Source of the DNA: CAYRQP01 sp964426545
GTDB lineage: Bacteria > Fermentibacterota > Fermentibacteria > Fermentibacterales > JCC-6
Assembly (NCBI GenBank): GCA_964426545.1
Contig: CAYRQP010000002.1
Location: 91,110 to 155,109 of the forward strand
DNA: 64,000 bases
Reading direction: 5' to 3'
Position numbers and translations under genes: made by a program. Shown in pieces: positions 41,729 to 51,096 of this stretch. Below the pieces are notes generated by a model. It saw only the letters and a list, made by a program, of their open reading frames with translations. It was not told the origin of the DNA and ran no database searches. Each line of letters opens with the position of its first letter. Within the stretch, counting starts at the first letter, position 1.

Positions 41729-43114
41729 ATGAAGATCAAGTTCGGAACTTCAGGGTGGCGTGGTATCATAGCCAAAGAGTTTACCTGGGATAAAGTAAAT
41801 CTCGTTGTTGACGCAATTGCCGTCAGGCTTCAAAGAGAGAAGCGGGATTCTATTGTCGTAGGCGGTGACTGCAGATTTCTTTCTCCTGAATTTGCGGAGG
41901 AGACAGCGGAAAGGCTCGCAGGGTACGGTTTCAGTGTCATTCTCGCAGACAGACCAACCCCGACTCCTGTGTTGTCATATGCCTGCAGAAAAGGACAGCA
42001 CGGTGGAATTATCAATTTTACAGCCAGTCATAACCCGCCCACCTACAATGGTATCAAGTTTTCACCATGGCACGGCGGACCCGCAGGGGGAGAGCGTACA
42101 TCTGACATAGAAGCGATAGTGGAAGATGGACTCCGGCCGGATGCCGGCAGTGGGTCTGTAACTGTGCAGAACCTGATACCTGACTATGTGGATAGCCTGA
42201 AGCATGTCATCGATGTTTCTGTATTCCAAAACAGCGGTTTACGGGCAGTTTATGATGCCTTCTCTGGAACAGGCTCGGGAATCCTCGACACGTTTCTTGT
42301 CGATAACGGAGCTGCAGTAAGAGTGATTAACGGCGAAAGAGATCCTCTGTTTGCGGGTAAGCAACATCCTGAACCCGGAGCAGACGGCCTCCGGGATGTA
42401 ATGAAAGAAGTTATCAAAAGCGGAGCGTCTATCGGATTCGGTACTGATGGTGATGCTGACCGCTTTGGACTGGTTGATGAGAACGGTGACTTTCTGTCCC
42501 CGCATGAGTTCTTTCCCCTGGTTCTTCGATATCTTGCAGAAGAAAAGAAATATTCCGGATTAGTTCTTCGATCAATTACAACAGGAAGTCTGGTAGATCG
42601 AGTGGCTGCTTCGCTGGGGCTTTCCGTCGAAGTCACGCCGGTCGGGTTCAAGCATCTCGGAGGAAGGATGCTCGAAGAGGAAGTAGTTCTGGCAGGGGAG
42701 GAATCAGGCGGAATGTCAATTTTGGGTCATGTTCCCGAAAAAGATGGAATACTGGCATGTCTTCTGGCATCTGAGATGATCTGCAGGACAGGAAAAGGAC
42801 TTGCATCACAACTTCATGAACTACACGATGAATTCGGCAGGCTGTATGTGGCAAGGCGGGATATCAAACTGGCGGCAGGTGTAAAGGAAAAGATCGTCGA
42901 GAAGTGTTTTGATAACACCCCCGAGTCCATCGGTGACCGGAAGATAATTTCATCAGATAATCTGGACGGAGCAAAATTCACATTTTCCGACGGCAGCTGG
43001 GTGCTGATACGGCTTAGCGGTACAGAGCCAATTGTACGGCTTTATTCGGAAGCAGACACAGAAGACAGAATGAAATCCATTCTGGATTCATTTTCGGGAT
43101 ATCTTGGAGTTTAA
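41729..43114 (+). CDS. Phosphohexomutase (phosphomannomutase/phosphoglucomutase family)
   Basis: A 461-residue alpha-D-phosphohexomutase. The phosphoserine loop is TASHNPPTYNGIK with Ser100; the metal loop is GTDGDADRFG; the sugar-specificity loop is GEESGG; the phosphate-binding loop near the end is RLSGTEPIVRLY. GEESGG fits phosphomannomutase/phosphoglucomutase specificity. It supplies hexose 1-phosphate for the envelope sugars encoded elsewhere in the window. Confidence 0.88.
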   Translation: MKIKFGTSGWRGIIAKEFTWDKVNLVVDAIAVRLQREKRDSIVVGGDCRFLSPEFAEETAERLAGYGFSVILADRPTPTPVLSYACRKGQHGGIINFTASHNPPTYNGIKFSPWHGGPAGGERTSDIEAIVEDGLRPDAGSGSVTVQNLIPDYVDSLKHVIDVSVFQNSGLRAVYDAFSGTGSGILDTFLVDNGAAVRVINGERDPLFAGKQHPEPGADGLRDVMKEVIKSGASIGFGTDGDADRFGLVDENGDFLSPHEFFPLVLRYLAEEKKYSGLVLRSITTGSLVDRVAASLGLSVEVTPVGFKHLGGRMLEEEVVLAGEESGGMSILGHVPEKDGILACLLASEMICRTGKGLASQLHELHDEFGRLYVARRDIKLAAGVKEKIVEKCFDNTPESIGDRKIISSDNLDGAKFTFSDGSWVLIRLSGTEPIVRLYSEADTEDRMKSILDSFSGYLGV

Positions 43115-43116
43115 GA

Positions 43117-43551
43117 ATGAAGTTCAATGAAGTGGAATGCACGGTTGATACAGGCAGCCTGAAAAACGGAGAAAACTCAGGAACGTATATCCTGCCGATG
43201 GGTGATATCGACTGGAGTATCGATAATATCAAGCCGGAAGATGCAGAAGGAATATTAAATCTGTTTATCGAAGTAGACGGAGATGACATCATCTGTTCGG
43301 GAAAACTCGATGCCGTTTTCCTGACACCTTGTGCGAGGTGTCTGGAGCCTACGCCCTTCCGGGTAACAGCAGAGATATTTCGCGAATATATGTTGAATGA
43401 ATATTCACCCCACGGTGAGAATGTGGAATTTCTTGTGATAGACCACGGCAAATTTCCAATTATAGATGCCATCCGCGAGGCTGTGATTCTGTCCGTTCCG
43501 GGGAAACCGCTCTGCGGTCCTGATTGTTCGGGAATTAATTATATTACTTGA
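43117..43551 (+). CDS. yceD: YceD/DUF177 family protein
   Basis: A 144-residue protein with the YceD pattern TPCARCLEP (CxxC) near residue 68 and PGKPLCGPDCSG at the C-terminus, which may bind zinc. The family lies before rpmF in most bacteria, as here, and has been linked to 23S rRNA/ribosome biogenesis. It begins 2 bases after the mutase stop. Confidence 0.85.
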   Translation: MKFNEVECTVDTGSLKNGENSGTYILPMGDIDWSIDNIKPEDAEGILNLFIEVDGDDIICSGKLDAVFLTPCARCLEPTPFRVTAEIFREYMLNEYSPHGENVEFLVIDHGKFPIIDAIREAVILSVPGKPLCGPDCSGINYIT

Positions 43552-43613
43552 CACTTTGCTTTAAAATGCAATGACATTAGTTCATAACATTAGAAAATTA
43601 GATTGGAAGAAAA

Positions 43614-43796
43614 ATGCCCGTACCAAGAAGAAGACACTCAACAACAAGGCGTGATAAACGCAGAGCAAATCACGGTTTGAAGATGAAATCGACAAGTTTA
43701 TGTTCCCAGTGCGGAGAACCCCGCCTGCCGCACAGAGTATGTAAGCACTGCGGCTTTTACGACGGCAAACAGGTTATTTCTCCTAAAGAAGACTAG
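43614..43796 (+). CDS. rpmF: 50S ribosomal protein L32
   Basis: A 60-residue ribosomal protein: MPVPRRRHSTTRRDKRR, then the zinc-binding pair CSQCG...CKHCG. It is the C+ (zinc-containing) form. ATG follows GGAAGAAAA. Its place between yceD and plsX is the standard order. Confidence 0.96.
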   Translation: MPVPRRRHSTTRRDKRRANHGLKMKSTSLCSQCGEPRLPHRVCKHCGFYDGKQVISPKED

Positions 43797-43835
43797 TCAG
43801 TACATCAGAAATTCCGATAATCCGGGAGAAGATTG

Positions 43836-44885
43836 ATGACAAAAGAGGTAGTAGTAGCCCTTGATGCGATGGGGAGCGATCGCGGCCCTTCAGTCGTAGT
43901 CGAGGGAGCTGTCCGGTTTTTTAAGAAGTGTTCGTCGGATGTTACAAATAATGTCTCCATTATTCTTACCGGAGACAGGGACTGTCTGGCGCAGTATCTT
44001 TCCAAATTCAGCGGAACGAAATACCCAATCAGCATAGTCCACGCATCTCAGATAATAACAATGAATGATGCCCCTGCTCAGGTACTGCGTGAAAAGAGAG
44101 ACAGTTCCATGGCTGTCATGGCTAATCTTCAGAAAGAAGGAAAGGCACATGCCATGGTCAGTCCCGGTAATACCGGAGCTATGATGGCAGCGAGTATGTT
44201 TGCCCTCGGGAGAATCAAGGGTATTCCCCGTCCTGCCCTGGCAGGTACATTTCCCTCTATGAATAACCCTACGACTATTCTCGATGTTGGTGCCAATGTC
44301 GGATGTAAGGCTGAGCAATTGGTTCAGTTCGCAATTATGGGAGATGCATACGCAAGGGGAGTATTCAATATAGAAAAGCCAAGGGTAGCACTGCTTAATG
44401 TGGGTGCTGAAAGGTCCAAGGGGTCTGAACTTATCCAGGATGTATATAAAAGGCTCGAAGAAACTCATCTTAATTTCATCGGCAATATTGAGGGTGACGG
44501 CATATTGAAAGGTGAAAGCGATGTTGTTATCTGTGACGGATTTACGGGGAATGCGGTATTGAAAACCTTCGAATCGATTGCAGAACTTGTCGGTGGGACA
44601 CTATATTCAGAAATGAAACGGCACTGGTCATCCCGTGCAGGATATCTGCTCATGCGGCATTCGTTTGCCAAATTATGGGAACGGCTCGATTCAGCAGAAT
44701 ATGGAGGAGTACCACTTTTGGGATTGAAAGGGACAACCATCGTTGCCCACGGCAGCGCATCGCCGAAAGCCATAAAGAATGCAATAGTCGCAGCGTGTGA
44801 TTGTTACCGCGGCGATGTAGCAGAGAAGATACAGGAGAGAATATCAGGAGTTGATAGATTAGAAGATAGGGGCAGGAGTGAGTAG
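43836..44885 (+). CDS. plsX: Phosphate acyltransferase PlsX
   Basis: A 349-residue enzyme: VVALDAMGSDRGPSVVVEGA, AMVSPGNTGAMMAASMFALGRIKGI, LDVGANVGCKAEQLVQFAIMG and VICDGFTGNAVLKTFES are the family blocks. It converts acyl-ACP to acyl-phosphate for glycerophospholipid synthesis, together with PlsY. ATG at 43836 preferred over TTG at 43833. It overlaps fabH by 8 bases. Confidence 0.94.
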   Translation: MTKEVVVALDAMGSDRGPSVVVEGAVRFFKKCSSDVTNNVSIILTGDRDCLAQYLSKFSGTKYPISIVHASQIITMNDAPAQVLREKRDSSMAVMANLQKEGKAHAMVSPGNTGAMMAASMFALGRIKGIPRPALAGTFPSMNNPTTILDVGANVGCKAEQLVQFAIMGDAYARGVFNIEKPRVALLNVGAERSKGSELIQDVYKRLEETHLNFIGNIEGDGILKGESDVVICDGFTGNAVLKTFESIAELVGGTLYSEMKRHWSSRAGYLLMRHSFAKLWERLDSAEYGGVPLLGLKGTTIVAHGSASPKAIKNAIVAACDCYRGDVAEKIQERISGVDRLEDRGRSE

Positions 44886-46164
44886 AAAAGTATACATAAT
44901 AGGGACAGGACATTATGTGCCGGAAGATATCCTGACAACTGAAGATCTTACCACACTAAAGAAATCCGATGGGGAATATGTGTTCAGGAAGTTAACTAAA
45001 GAAGAGACTGAAATGAAAGAAGCCGGTGAAGAAATACCGGAGATGTCCCCTAAACAAATCAGAGAGATGATAGAGGAGACCAAGAAGTTTTCCAGCAAAA
45101 AAGTGGGTATCATCGAGCGCAGAATAACCGACAAGGACACAAGTGCATCTGATCTGGCTTATGAAGCCTGTGTAAATGCAATGGAAGCTGCTGCCTGGAC
45201 AGCAAAAGATGTAGATGCCGTACTGATTGGTACAGTTACACCGGATTATCCATTTCCGAATACTGCCGCTATTGTTGCAGAAAGACTCGGTTTATCCAAT
45301 GTTCCTGCATATGATTTCGAAGCGGGATGCAGCGGTTTTATCTACGGGCTTTTGCAGGCAATGGCATTCATAGGTTCCGAAATGTTCGATAATGTATTGG
45401 TGATAGGTGCGGAATGCCTGACAAAAATAACTGATTATGAAGACCGTAACTGCATATTGTTCGGTGATGGTGCAGGTGCTGTTGCTGTCTCTTCTAATAT
45501 GCATCCAACCGGATTGAGCGGTGAGATAAGCAGCTGGGATTGGGGAAGTGATGGAAACCAGGGAAAAAACCTAATACAGTATGGGGGAGGTTCACGCATT
45601 CCCGCCTCACAAGAAACCATAGATAAAAGAATGCATGCAATCAACATGAATGGTCAGGCAATATTTAAAAAGGCTATCAATACTATGAGGGATACTGCTC
45701 TTGCTGCCCTAGAAAAGGAAGAGGAAAAGATAGAGAAAGAGAACGCAGATATCCCGCTGCGGAAGAGGAATGTAGGTGAAATGATCATCGAATCCCGGAT
45801 TTTCGATTACCCGCGAAAGTGGGGATGGATGCCGGAACTACCGGAACTGCCGGATGTAAATGTAGACTTGCTTATTCCGCATCAGGCAAATGTCGCTATT
45901 ATCGATGGAGTAGCGAAGCGGCTTGGGGTTAAGAGGAAAAATGTGTATATAAATATAGACAAATATGGAAATACATCTTCTGCTTCTATCCCCATTGCTC
46001 TGGATGAAGCTTTCAGAAGTGATAGAATACAAGACAGGAATATTGTTGTACTTGCTGCTTTCGGAGCAGGGTTGACATGGGGAGCAATAGTGCTTAACTG
46101 GAGCAGGTATGAACCGCCAAAACGAAAACTGATAGGAACATCGAAGAATGGAGCAAAGCCATAA
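44878..46164 (+). CDS. fabH: FabH-type 3-oxoacyl-ACP synthase III with two insertions
   Basis: A 428-residue thiolase-fold condensing enzyme. The triad is Cys151 (EAGCSGF), His335 (IPHQAN) and Asn365 (KYGNTSSAS). FabH normally has about 320-330 residues. The extra length lies in a charged helical insertion at about 32-75 (KLTKEETEMKEAGEEIPEM) and another at about 270-325 (LEKEEEKIEKENADI). It starts fatty-acid synthesis by condensing an acyl-CoA with malonyl-ACP; the insertions may change acyl or partner specificity. GTG start overlaps plsX; AGGAGTG context. Confidence 0.88.
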   Translation: MSRKVYIIGTGHYVPEDILTTEDLTTLKKSDGEYVFRKLTKEETEMKEAGEEIPEMSPKQIREMIEETKKFSSKKVGIIERRITDKDTSASDLAYEACVNAMEAAAWTAKDVDAVLIGTVTPDYPFPNTAAIVAERLGLSNVPAYDFEAGCSGFIYGLLQAMAFIGSEMFDNVLVIGAECLTKITDYEDRNCILFGDGAGAVAVSSNMHPTGLSGEISSWDWGSDGNQGKNLIQYGGGSRIPASQETIDKRMHAINMNGQAIFKKAINTMRDTALAALEKEEEKIEKENADIPLRKRNVGEMIIESRIFDYPRKWGWMPELPELPDVNVDLLIPHQANVAIIDGVAKRLGVKRKNVYINIDKYGNTSSASIPIALDEAFRSDRIQDRNIVVLAAFGAGLTWGAIVLNWSRYEPPKRKLIGTSKNGAKP

Positions 46165-46886
46165 TGGGGAAGGTAGTTGTAGTTACAGGTACTGCCCGGG
46201 GCATTGGATATGCAATTGCCAAAAGACTTGTTGACTCCGGATGGACAGTTGCAGGATGCGATATTCTCAAAAGTGATCTGCTTGAAACAGCATCTCATCT
46301 GGGCAGCAGATTCAAACCGTATGTTCTTGATATTTCAGACGAAGAAGCCGTTAAGGTAACTGCAGAACAGATAGAGAAAGACATTGGACCGGTTTTCGGA
46401 CTCGTGAACAATGCAGGGATAATACGTGATGGACTTATGCTGCGAATGACCATTGATGACTGGAATGTCGTACTGAACATTAACCTTACGGGAACCTTCC
46501 TTATGTGCAGGGCATTTGCCAGAAAGATGCTAAAGCAGCGTTGCGGTTCAATCGTGAACATATCTTCAGTAGTTGCTCTTCTCGGCAGTGCGGGACAGGC
46601 AAATTACGCTTCTTCGAAAGCCGGCATGATAGGACTGACACGTTCACTCTCTCGGGAATTTGCATCCAGGAATATTCGCGTTAATGCAATTGCCCCTGGG
46701 TTCATCGAAACGGAAATGACCGGTGAGTTATCCGAAGAGATGAGGAAGATATATGCAGAAAGAATACCGCTGAAGCGTATGGGCACTCCGGAAAATGTAG
46801 CATCTGCAGTGGAATTTCTACTTGGAGAGAAATCTATATATATTACAGGTATAGTGCTGCCGGTTGATGGCGGATTAACAACCTGA
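46164..46886 (+). CDS. fabG: 3-oxoacyl-ACP reductase FabG
   Basis: A 240-residue classical short-chain dehydrogenase. Cofactor loop TGTARGIG, NNAG(IIRDGL), catalytic Ser in NISSVVALLG and Tyr-x3-Lys in NYASSKAG. It reduces 3-oxoacyl-ACP with NADPH. The start overlaps the fabH stop by one base. In most bacteria fabD lies between fabH and fabG; here it does not. Confidence 0.92.
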   Translation: MGKVVVVTGTARGIGYAIAKRLVDSGWTVAGCDILKSDLLETASHLGSRFKPYVLDISDEEAVKVTAEQIEKDIGPVFGLVNNAGIIRDGLMLRMTIDDWNVVLNINLTGTFLMCRAFARKMLKQRCGSIVNISSVVALLGSAGQANYASSKAGMIGLTRSLSREFASRNIRVNAIAPGFIETEMTGELSEEMRKIYAERIPLKRMGTPENVASAVEFLLGEKSIYITGIVLPVDGGLTT

Positions 46887-46900
46887 AAGAAAGGGAAGAC

Positions 46901-47137
46901 ATGTCAATTGAAGACACAGTAAAAGAGATAATTATCGACCAGCTCGGATGTGAGGCGCTTGATGTAGTTCCCGAAGCTGATATAACAAACGATCTGCAAG
47001 CGGATTCGCTTGACAGATATGAACTCATTATGGGTTTTGAAGACCGTTTTGATCTGAAAATAGACGATGAAGAAGCTTCGAAGTTAACCACTGTAGGAAA
47101 GATAATTGATTATCTGAAAAGCAAGAACCTCGATTAG
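46901..47137 (+). CDS. acpP: Acyl carrier protein
   Basis: A 78-residue acidic four-helix protein. The phosphopantetheine site is Ser36 in LQADSLDRYELIM (usual form DSLD). It carries growing acyl chains for the Fab enzymes around it. RBS GAAAGGGAAG. Confidence 0.95.
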   Translation: MSIEDTVKEIIIDQLGCEALDVVPEADITNDLQADSLDRYELIMGFEDRFDLKIDDEEASKLTTVGKIIDYLKSKNLD

Positions 47138-47152
47138 CAAGTAACATGCTGC

Positions 47153-47181
47153 TTATTCGAGAAAACCGCTCTTTCGAATAA
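47153..47181. promoter_or_regulatory. 8-bp inverted repeat between acpP and fabF
   Basis: TTATTCGA (47153-47160) and TCGAATAA (47174-47181) are perfect inverted arms around 13 bases. It has no T-tract and may tune expression of fabF relative to the abundant acpP message. Confidence 0.35.
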
Positions 47182-47206
47182 TACTATGTAAGCAATTGAG
47201 GGTATT

Positions 47207-48448
47207 ATGTACAAACGTGTTGTAATTACAGGTATGGGCATTATCAGCCCTGTCGGAAAGAATGTTGCCGAAAACTGGAAGAATATCACGGAAGGCAATA
47301 GCGGGATAGAAACATTATCCATTCTCGATCCTGCACAATTTACAAGTAAGATTGCCGGAGAAGTTAAGAGATTTGATCCACTGGACCGTCTCGATAGAAA
47401 ACTGGTCAAAAGATCGGACAGGTACACTCAGTTTGCTCTGATAGCAGCGAAAGAAGCCTACATAAGTTCAGGGCTTGAAGGGATTGTCCACCCTGAAAGA
47501 CTTGGTGTCCTGATAGGTTCCGGCATAGGTGGAATTAATACAATAGAAGAGAACTATCAGATTGCTATGACAAAAGGTTCGGACAGAATAAAGCCCTACT
47601 TCATACCAATGATGATAAGTAATATGGCGGCTGGTGTGGTCGGCATCGAAGTTAATGCAAAGGGACCCAACCTATCCACGGTAACCGCCTGTGCAAGCAG
47701 TGGACATGCAATTGCCCTTGCAACAGATCTAATTACTCTCGGCAAGGCTGATGCCATCCTGACCGGCGGTTCAGAAGCTCCCTTGACAGTCATGGGTATC
47801 GGTGGCTTTTGTGCCCTGAAAGCACTTTCCACCCGGAATGATGACCCGCAGACTGCTTCCCGACCTTTCGACAGGGACAGAGACGGATTTGTCATCGCAG
47901 AAGGCGGTGCTGTAATCGTACTTGAAGAGTATGAACATGCACTCTCCAGAGGAGCAAACATCATTGTAGAGATTACCGGAAGCGGAATGACCTGCGATGC
48001 ATTTCATATCACAGCCCCGGCAGAAGACGGGGAAGGTTCATTCAGATCGATGAAAATTGCAATGGATGAAGCGGAAATTACCCCTGAGCAGGTTGATTAT
48101 ATAAATGCTCACGGAACATCGACCCTGCTTAATGACAGGAATGAGACTGCTGCGATAAGAACTCTTCTTGGTGACTCAGCAGATAGTGTTATGGTGTCTT
48201 CAACAAAATCTATGACAGGGCATCTTCTCGGTGCAGCTGGAGCAGCGGAAGCAATATTTACTGCATTGGCACTGAAGGAGGGAATCGTCCCGCCAACTGC
48301 CACGCTGCAAAACCCGGGAGAGGGATGCGATCTCGACTATGTTCCCCAAAAGGCCAGAAAACAGTATATCAGGAATGCACTGAGTAACTCACTCGGCTTT
48401 GGTGGACACAATGTGACGATTGCTCTTCGTAAATACACGGGGAAGTAA
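47207..48448 (+). CDS. fabF: 3-oxoacyl-ACP synthase II
   Basis: A 413-residue condensing enzyme. Nucleophile Cys in VTACASSGHAIALATDLI (about residue 163), His in NAHGTSTLLND and His in KSMTGHLLGAAGAAEA complete the Cys-His-His triad. It elongates acyl-ACP with malonyl-ACP. Normal length. Followed by rnc after 3 bases. Confidence 0.95.
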   Translation: MYKRVVITGMGIISPVGKNVAENWKNITEGNSGIETLSILDPAQFTSKIAGEVKRFDPLDRLDRKLVKRSDRYTQFALIAAKEAYISSGLEGIVHPERLGVLIGSGIGGINTIEENYQIAMTKGSDRIKPYFIPMMISNMAAGVVGIEVNAKGPNLSTVTACASSGHAIALATDLITLGKADAILTGGSEAPLTVMGIGGFCALKALSTRNDDPQTASRPFDRDRDGFVIAEGGAVIVLEEYEHALSRGANIIVEITGSGMTCDAFHITAPAEDGEGSFRSMKIAMDEAEITPEQVDYINAHGTSTLLNDRNETAAIRTLLGDSADSVMVSSTKSMTGHLLGAAGAAEAIFTALALKEGIVPPTATLQNPGEGCDLDYVPQKARKQYIRNALSNSLGFGGHNVTIALRKYTGK

Positions 48449-48451
48449 TAA

Positions 48452-49132
48452 GTGACCGGTCTGTCCGGTATTGAAAGAATGCTTGGTTCGGCATTTATAG
48501 ACCGCTCTCTTCTTACACGGGCGTTAACTCATAAGTCGATAAATCATAAATCATCATTCTGTTATGAAAGACTAGAGTTTCTGGGTGATGCGGTTTTAGA
48601 CCTGATTACACGCGAGTATCTGCTCCGGAAATATCCGGAGGAAGATGAAGGGCTTCTTACTAGAAGAAAAGTCAAACTCGTCTGTCGGGAAAACCTGGTG
48701 AAACAGGGAAGAAGACTTAATCTCCTGAAGCATATCGCCATCAGTGAAGATGTCCGTAATTCATCAGGAAGAACTCTTGATTCGATAATTGCAGATGTAG
48801 CGGAGTCCTTGATAGGGGCATTATATATCGACAGAGGTTTGGATGCTGCAGAGAGATTTATCGAGTCGGAATTACTGGAACCGGCTGCCGATGTCGAATA
48901 CGGTGCTGAGCGTGATCCGAGGACAGCTCTGCAGGAATATTGCCAGAGTTTGAATATTGAATTGCCTATTTATGATTTGATGGAAAAGAAGGGACCGGAG
49001 CATAAACCGGTGTTTAGAGTAATCGTAACGCTATGTGGCAGCGTAAAAGCCGAAGGTTCGGGAGAAACGATGAAGGACGCAATTAAGGAAGCAGCAATAA
49101 ACGCACTCGAAATAATCAAGAAGGAAGGTTAG
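48452..49132 (+). CDS. rnc: Ribonuclease III
   Basis: A 226-residue double-strand RNase. The catalytic signature is ERLEFLGDAVLDLITREYL, with the acidic partner in DVAESLIGALYIDRG. The C-terminal dsRNA-binding domain is DPRTALQEYCQS...GSGETMKDAIKEAAINAL. GTG start. fabF-rnc is a common neighbour pair. Confidence 0.95.
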   Translation: MTGLSGIERMLGSAFIDRSLLTRALTHKSINHKSSFCYERLEFLGDAVLDLITREYLLRKYPEEDEGLLTRRKVKLVCRENLVKQGRRLNLLKHIAISEDVRNSSGRTLDSIIADVAESLIGALYIDRGLDAAERFIESELLEPAADVEYGAERDPRTALQEYCQSLNIELPIYDLMEKKGPEHKPVFRVIVTLCGSVKAEGSGETMKDAIKEAAINALEIIKKEG

Positions 49133-49133
49133 G

Positions 49134-50309
49134 ATGGATTATCAACTAAGGGAAGAGCTGAACGACATAAAGGAGATATGTGCCGAGATAGCAGAGAAGT
49201 ACATTATTCCGGTCAGAGCAGAACTCGATGAAGAGAACAGATTTCCGACAGAAATAATGAAGGTCATGGCAGACAGCGATTTGCTGGGAATCTATATTCC
49301 CGAAGAATACGGCGGTTCCGCTGAAATGTTCGGCGGCGGTTCGATGGCTCTGTGTATAGCAACAGAAGAACTCAGCAAAGCCTGTGCAGGTATTGCTGTC
49401 TCCTTTGCGGCAAATGCACTGGGTGCCATGCCGATTCTTATAAGTGGTTCTGAAGAACAGAAGCAGAAGTACCTTCCGGCACTTGCAGCAGGAGAGAAAC
49501 TTGCTGCTTTTGCTCTTACTGAACCCGAAGCAGGAAGCGATGCCGGCGGGGTGAAGACAAAGGCAATAAAAGACGGTGACTATTATGTACTCAACGGTAC
49601 AAAACAGTGGATTACCAATGGTGGAGAAGCACAAATCTATACCGTTATAGCTCTTACTGACCCATCGCGGGGAGCAAGAGGGCTTTCAGCCTTTATCGTC
49701 GAAGAGGGAACTGAAGGATTCTCCTACGGTAAAAAGGAAGACAAGATGGGCATCAGGGCATCTGCAACCCGGGAACTCATTTTCGAAGACTGCCGTGTTC
49801 CTGCGGAAAACCTCATCTCGAAGGAGGGACGCGGGTTTCTGGTAGCAATGAAGACTCTCGACAGGTCCCGTCCCGGTGTTGCATCACAGGCAGTGGGAAT
49901 TGCACAGGGAGCACTCGATGAAGCATTGAAATATGCATCTGAGAGAAAGCAGTTCGGGCAGAGAATAGATTCTTTTCAGGGACTTCAGTTCATACTCGCT
50001 GACATGGGTACGCAGGTGGAAGCTGCCAGAGCACTGGTTTACTCTACTGCGAAAATGATTGACCTGGGCGCGAAGAAATTCGAGAAAGAATCAGCCATGT
50101 GCAAAGTATTTGCAAGCGATGTCGCAATGAAAGTCACGACAGATGCCGTGCAGGTACTCGGGGGTTATGGCTACATGAAGGAATATCCTGTAGAGAAGAT
50201 GATGCGGGATGCGAAAATCACGCAGATATATGAAGGAACCAATCAGATTCAGCGTCTGGTGATAGCATCCAATTTAATCAGGGAAGCAGCTTCCGGAAGG
50301 AAAAAGTAG
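49134..50309 (+). CDS. Acyl-CoA dehydrogenase, short-chain type
   Basis: A 391-residue flavoprotein. AFALTEPEAGSDAGGVKTKA and YVLNGTKQWITNGGEA are the FAD/substrate signatures, and the catalytic Glu lies in YEGTNQIQRLVIA, the position used by short-chain and butyryl-CoA dehydrogenases. It is followed directly by etfB and a ferredoxin-etfA, the gene order of Acetobacterium carCDE. A reductive role coupled to ferredoxin is therefore as likely as beta-oxidation. Substrate unknown. Confidence 0.9.
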   Translation: MDYQLREELNDIKEICAEIAEKYIIPVRAELDEENRFPTEIMKVMADSDLLGIYIPEEYGGSAEMFGGGSMALCIATEELSKACAGIAVSFAANALGAMPILISGSEEQKQKYLPALAAGEKLAAFALTEPEAGSDAGGVKTKAIKDGDYYVLNGTKQWITNGGEAQIYTVIALTDPSRGARGLSAFIVEEGTEGFSYGKKEDKMGIRASATRELIFEDCRVPAENLISKEGRGFLVAMKTLDRSRPGVASQAVGIAQGALDEALKYASERKQFGQRIDSFQGLQFILADMGTQVEAARALVYSTAKMIDLGAKKFEKESAMCKVFASDVAMKVTTDAVQVLGGYGYMKEYPVEKMMRDAKITQIYEGTNQIQRLVIASNLIREAASGRKK

Positions 50310-50310
50310 C

Positions 50311-51096
50311 ATGCGGATAGTTGTTGCAGTAAAACAGGTGCCGGATACAGCGGAAGTAAGAATCGATGAGGAACGCGGAACCCTGATAAGGGACGGCGTT
50401 CCGTCGATTCTAAATCCCTTCGATGCCTATGCTCTTGAAGAGGCTTTTCGCTGGCGCGATGAACTTGGTGGTACCGTCATAGTTGTCACAATGGGCCCCC
50501 CGCAGGCGGAAGCTATACTCAGAGAGGCAGTTTCCATGGGAGCTGATGAAGCAGTACTCCTTTCAGACAGGGCGTTTGCTGGTGCGGATACCTGGGCAAC
50601 AAGCCATACTCTGGCAAAAGCCATAGATAAGATCGGTGAGGTAGATATTGTAATGACGGGTAAGCAGGCTATCGATGGTGATACTGCACAGACGGGTCCG
50701 GGTATCGCAGCATCACTCGACTGGCCCCAGATCACCTTTGTGGGGAAGGTAAAAGAACTTACCAATGAATACATGATTGCAGAGCGATATGTCGAAAACG
50801 GGATAGAAGTAATCCGTAGCACGCTCCCTGTCGTGATTACTGTTCTCAAGGATGCCAATACACCGCGCCTTCCGTCATTGCGGGGTAAAATGAAAGCAAG
50901 AAAAATGGAAATTCCCGTGTGGGGTATAGACGACATTGACATATCTCCCGAAGACGCAGGTCTCGACGGCTCTCCCACACAGGTGGTAAGTATTGCAACT
51001 CCTGACACTTCGGTCGATGGGGATATACACAAAGGCACACCGGAGGAACTGGCACGGAAAATGGCAGAACTTCTTCTCAGGAAGGAAAGTATCTGA
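50311..51096 (+). CDS. etfB: Electron-transfer flavoprotein beta subunit
   Basis: A 261-residue EtfB: VVAVKQVPDTAEVRID, NPFDAYALEEAFRWRD, and the nucleotide loop MTGKQAIDGDTAQTGPGIA. The TGKQAIDGDTAQ form is typical of Etfs that bind NADH and FAD in anaerobes, including bifurcating ones. It overlaps etfA by one base, fitting a 1:1 heterodimer. Confidence 0.92.
   Translation: MRIVVAVKQVPDTAEVRIDEERGTLIRDGVPSILNPFDAYALEEAFRWRDELGGTVIVVTMGPPQAEAILREAVSMGADEAVLLSDRAFAGADTWATSHTLAKAIDKIGEVDIVMTGKQAIDGDTAQTGPGIAASLDWPQITFVGKVKELTNEYMIAERYVENGIEVIRSTLPVVITVLKDANTPRLPSLRGKMKARKMEIPVWGIDDIDISPEDAGLDGSPTQVVSIATPDTSVDGDIHKGTPEELARKMAELLLRKESI

Noticed and set aside
43548..43576. Promoter before rpmF
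   Set aside because: TTGACA at 43548-43553 is good but no acceptable -10 lies 16-18 bases on (ATGACA only).
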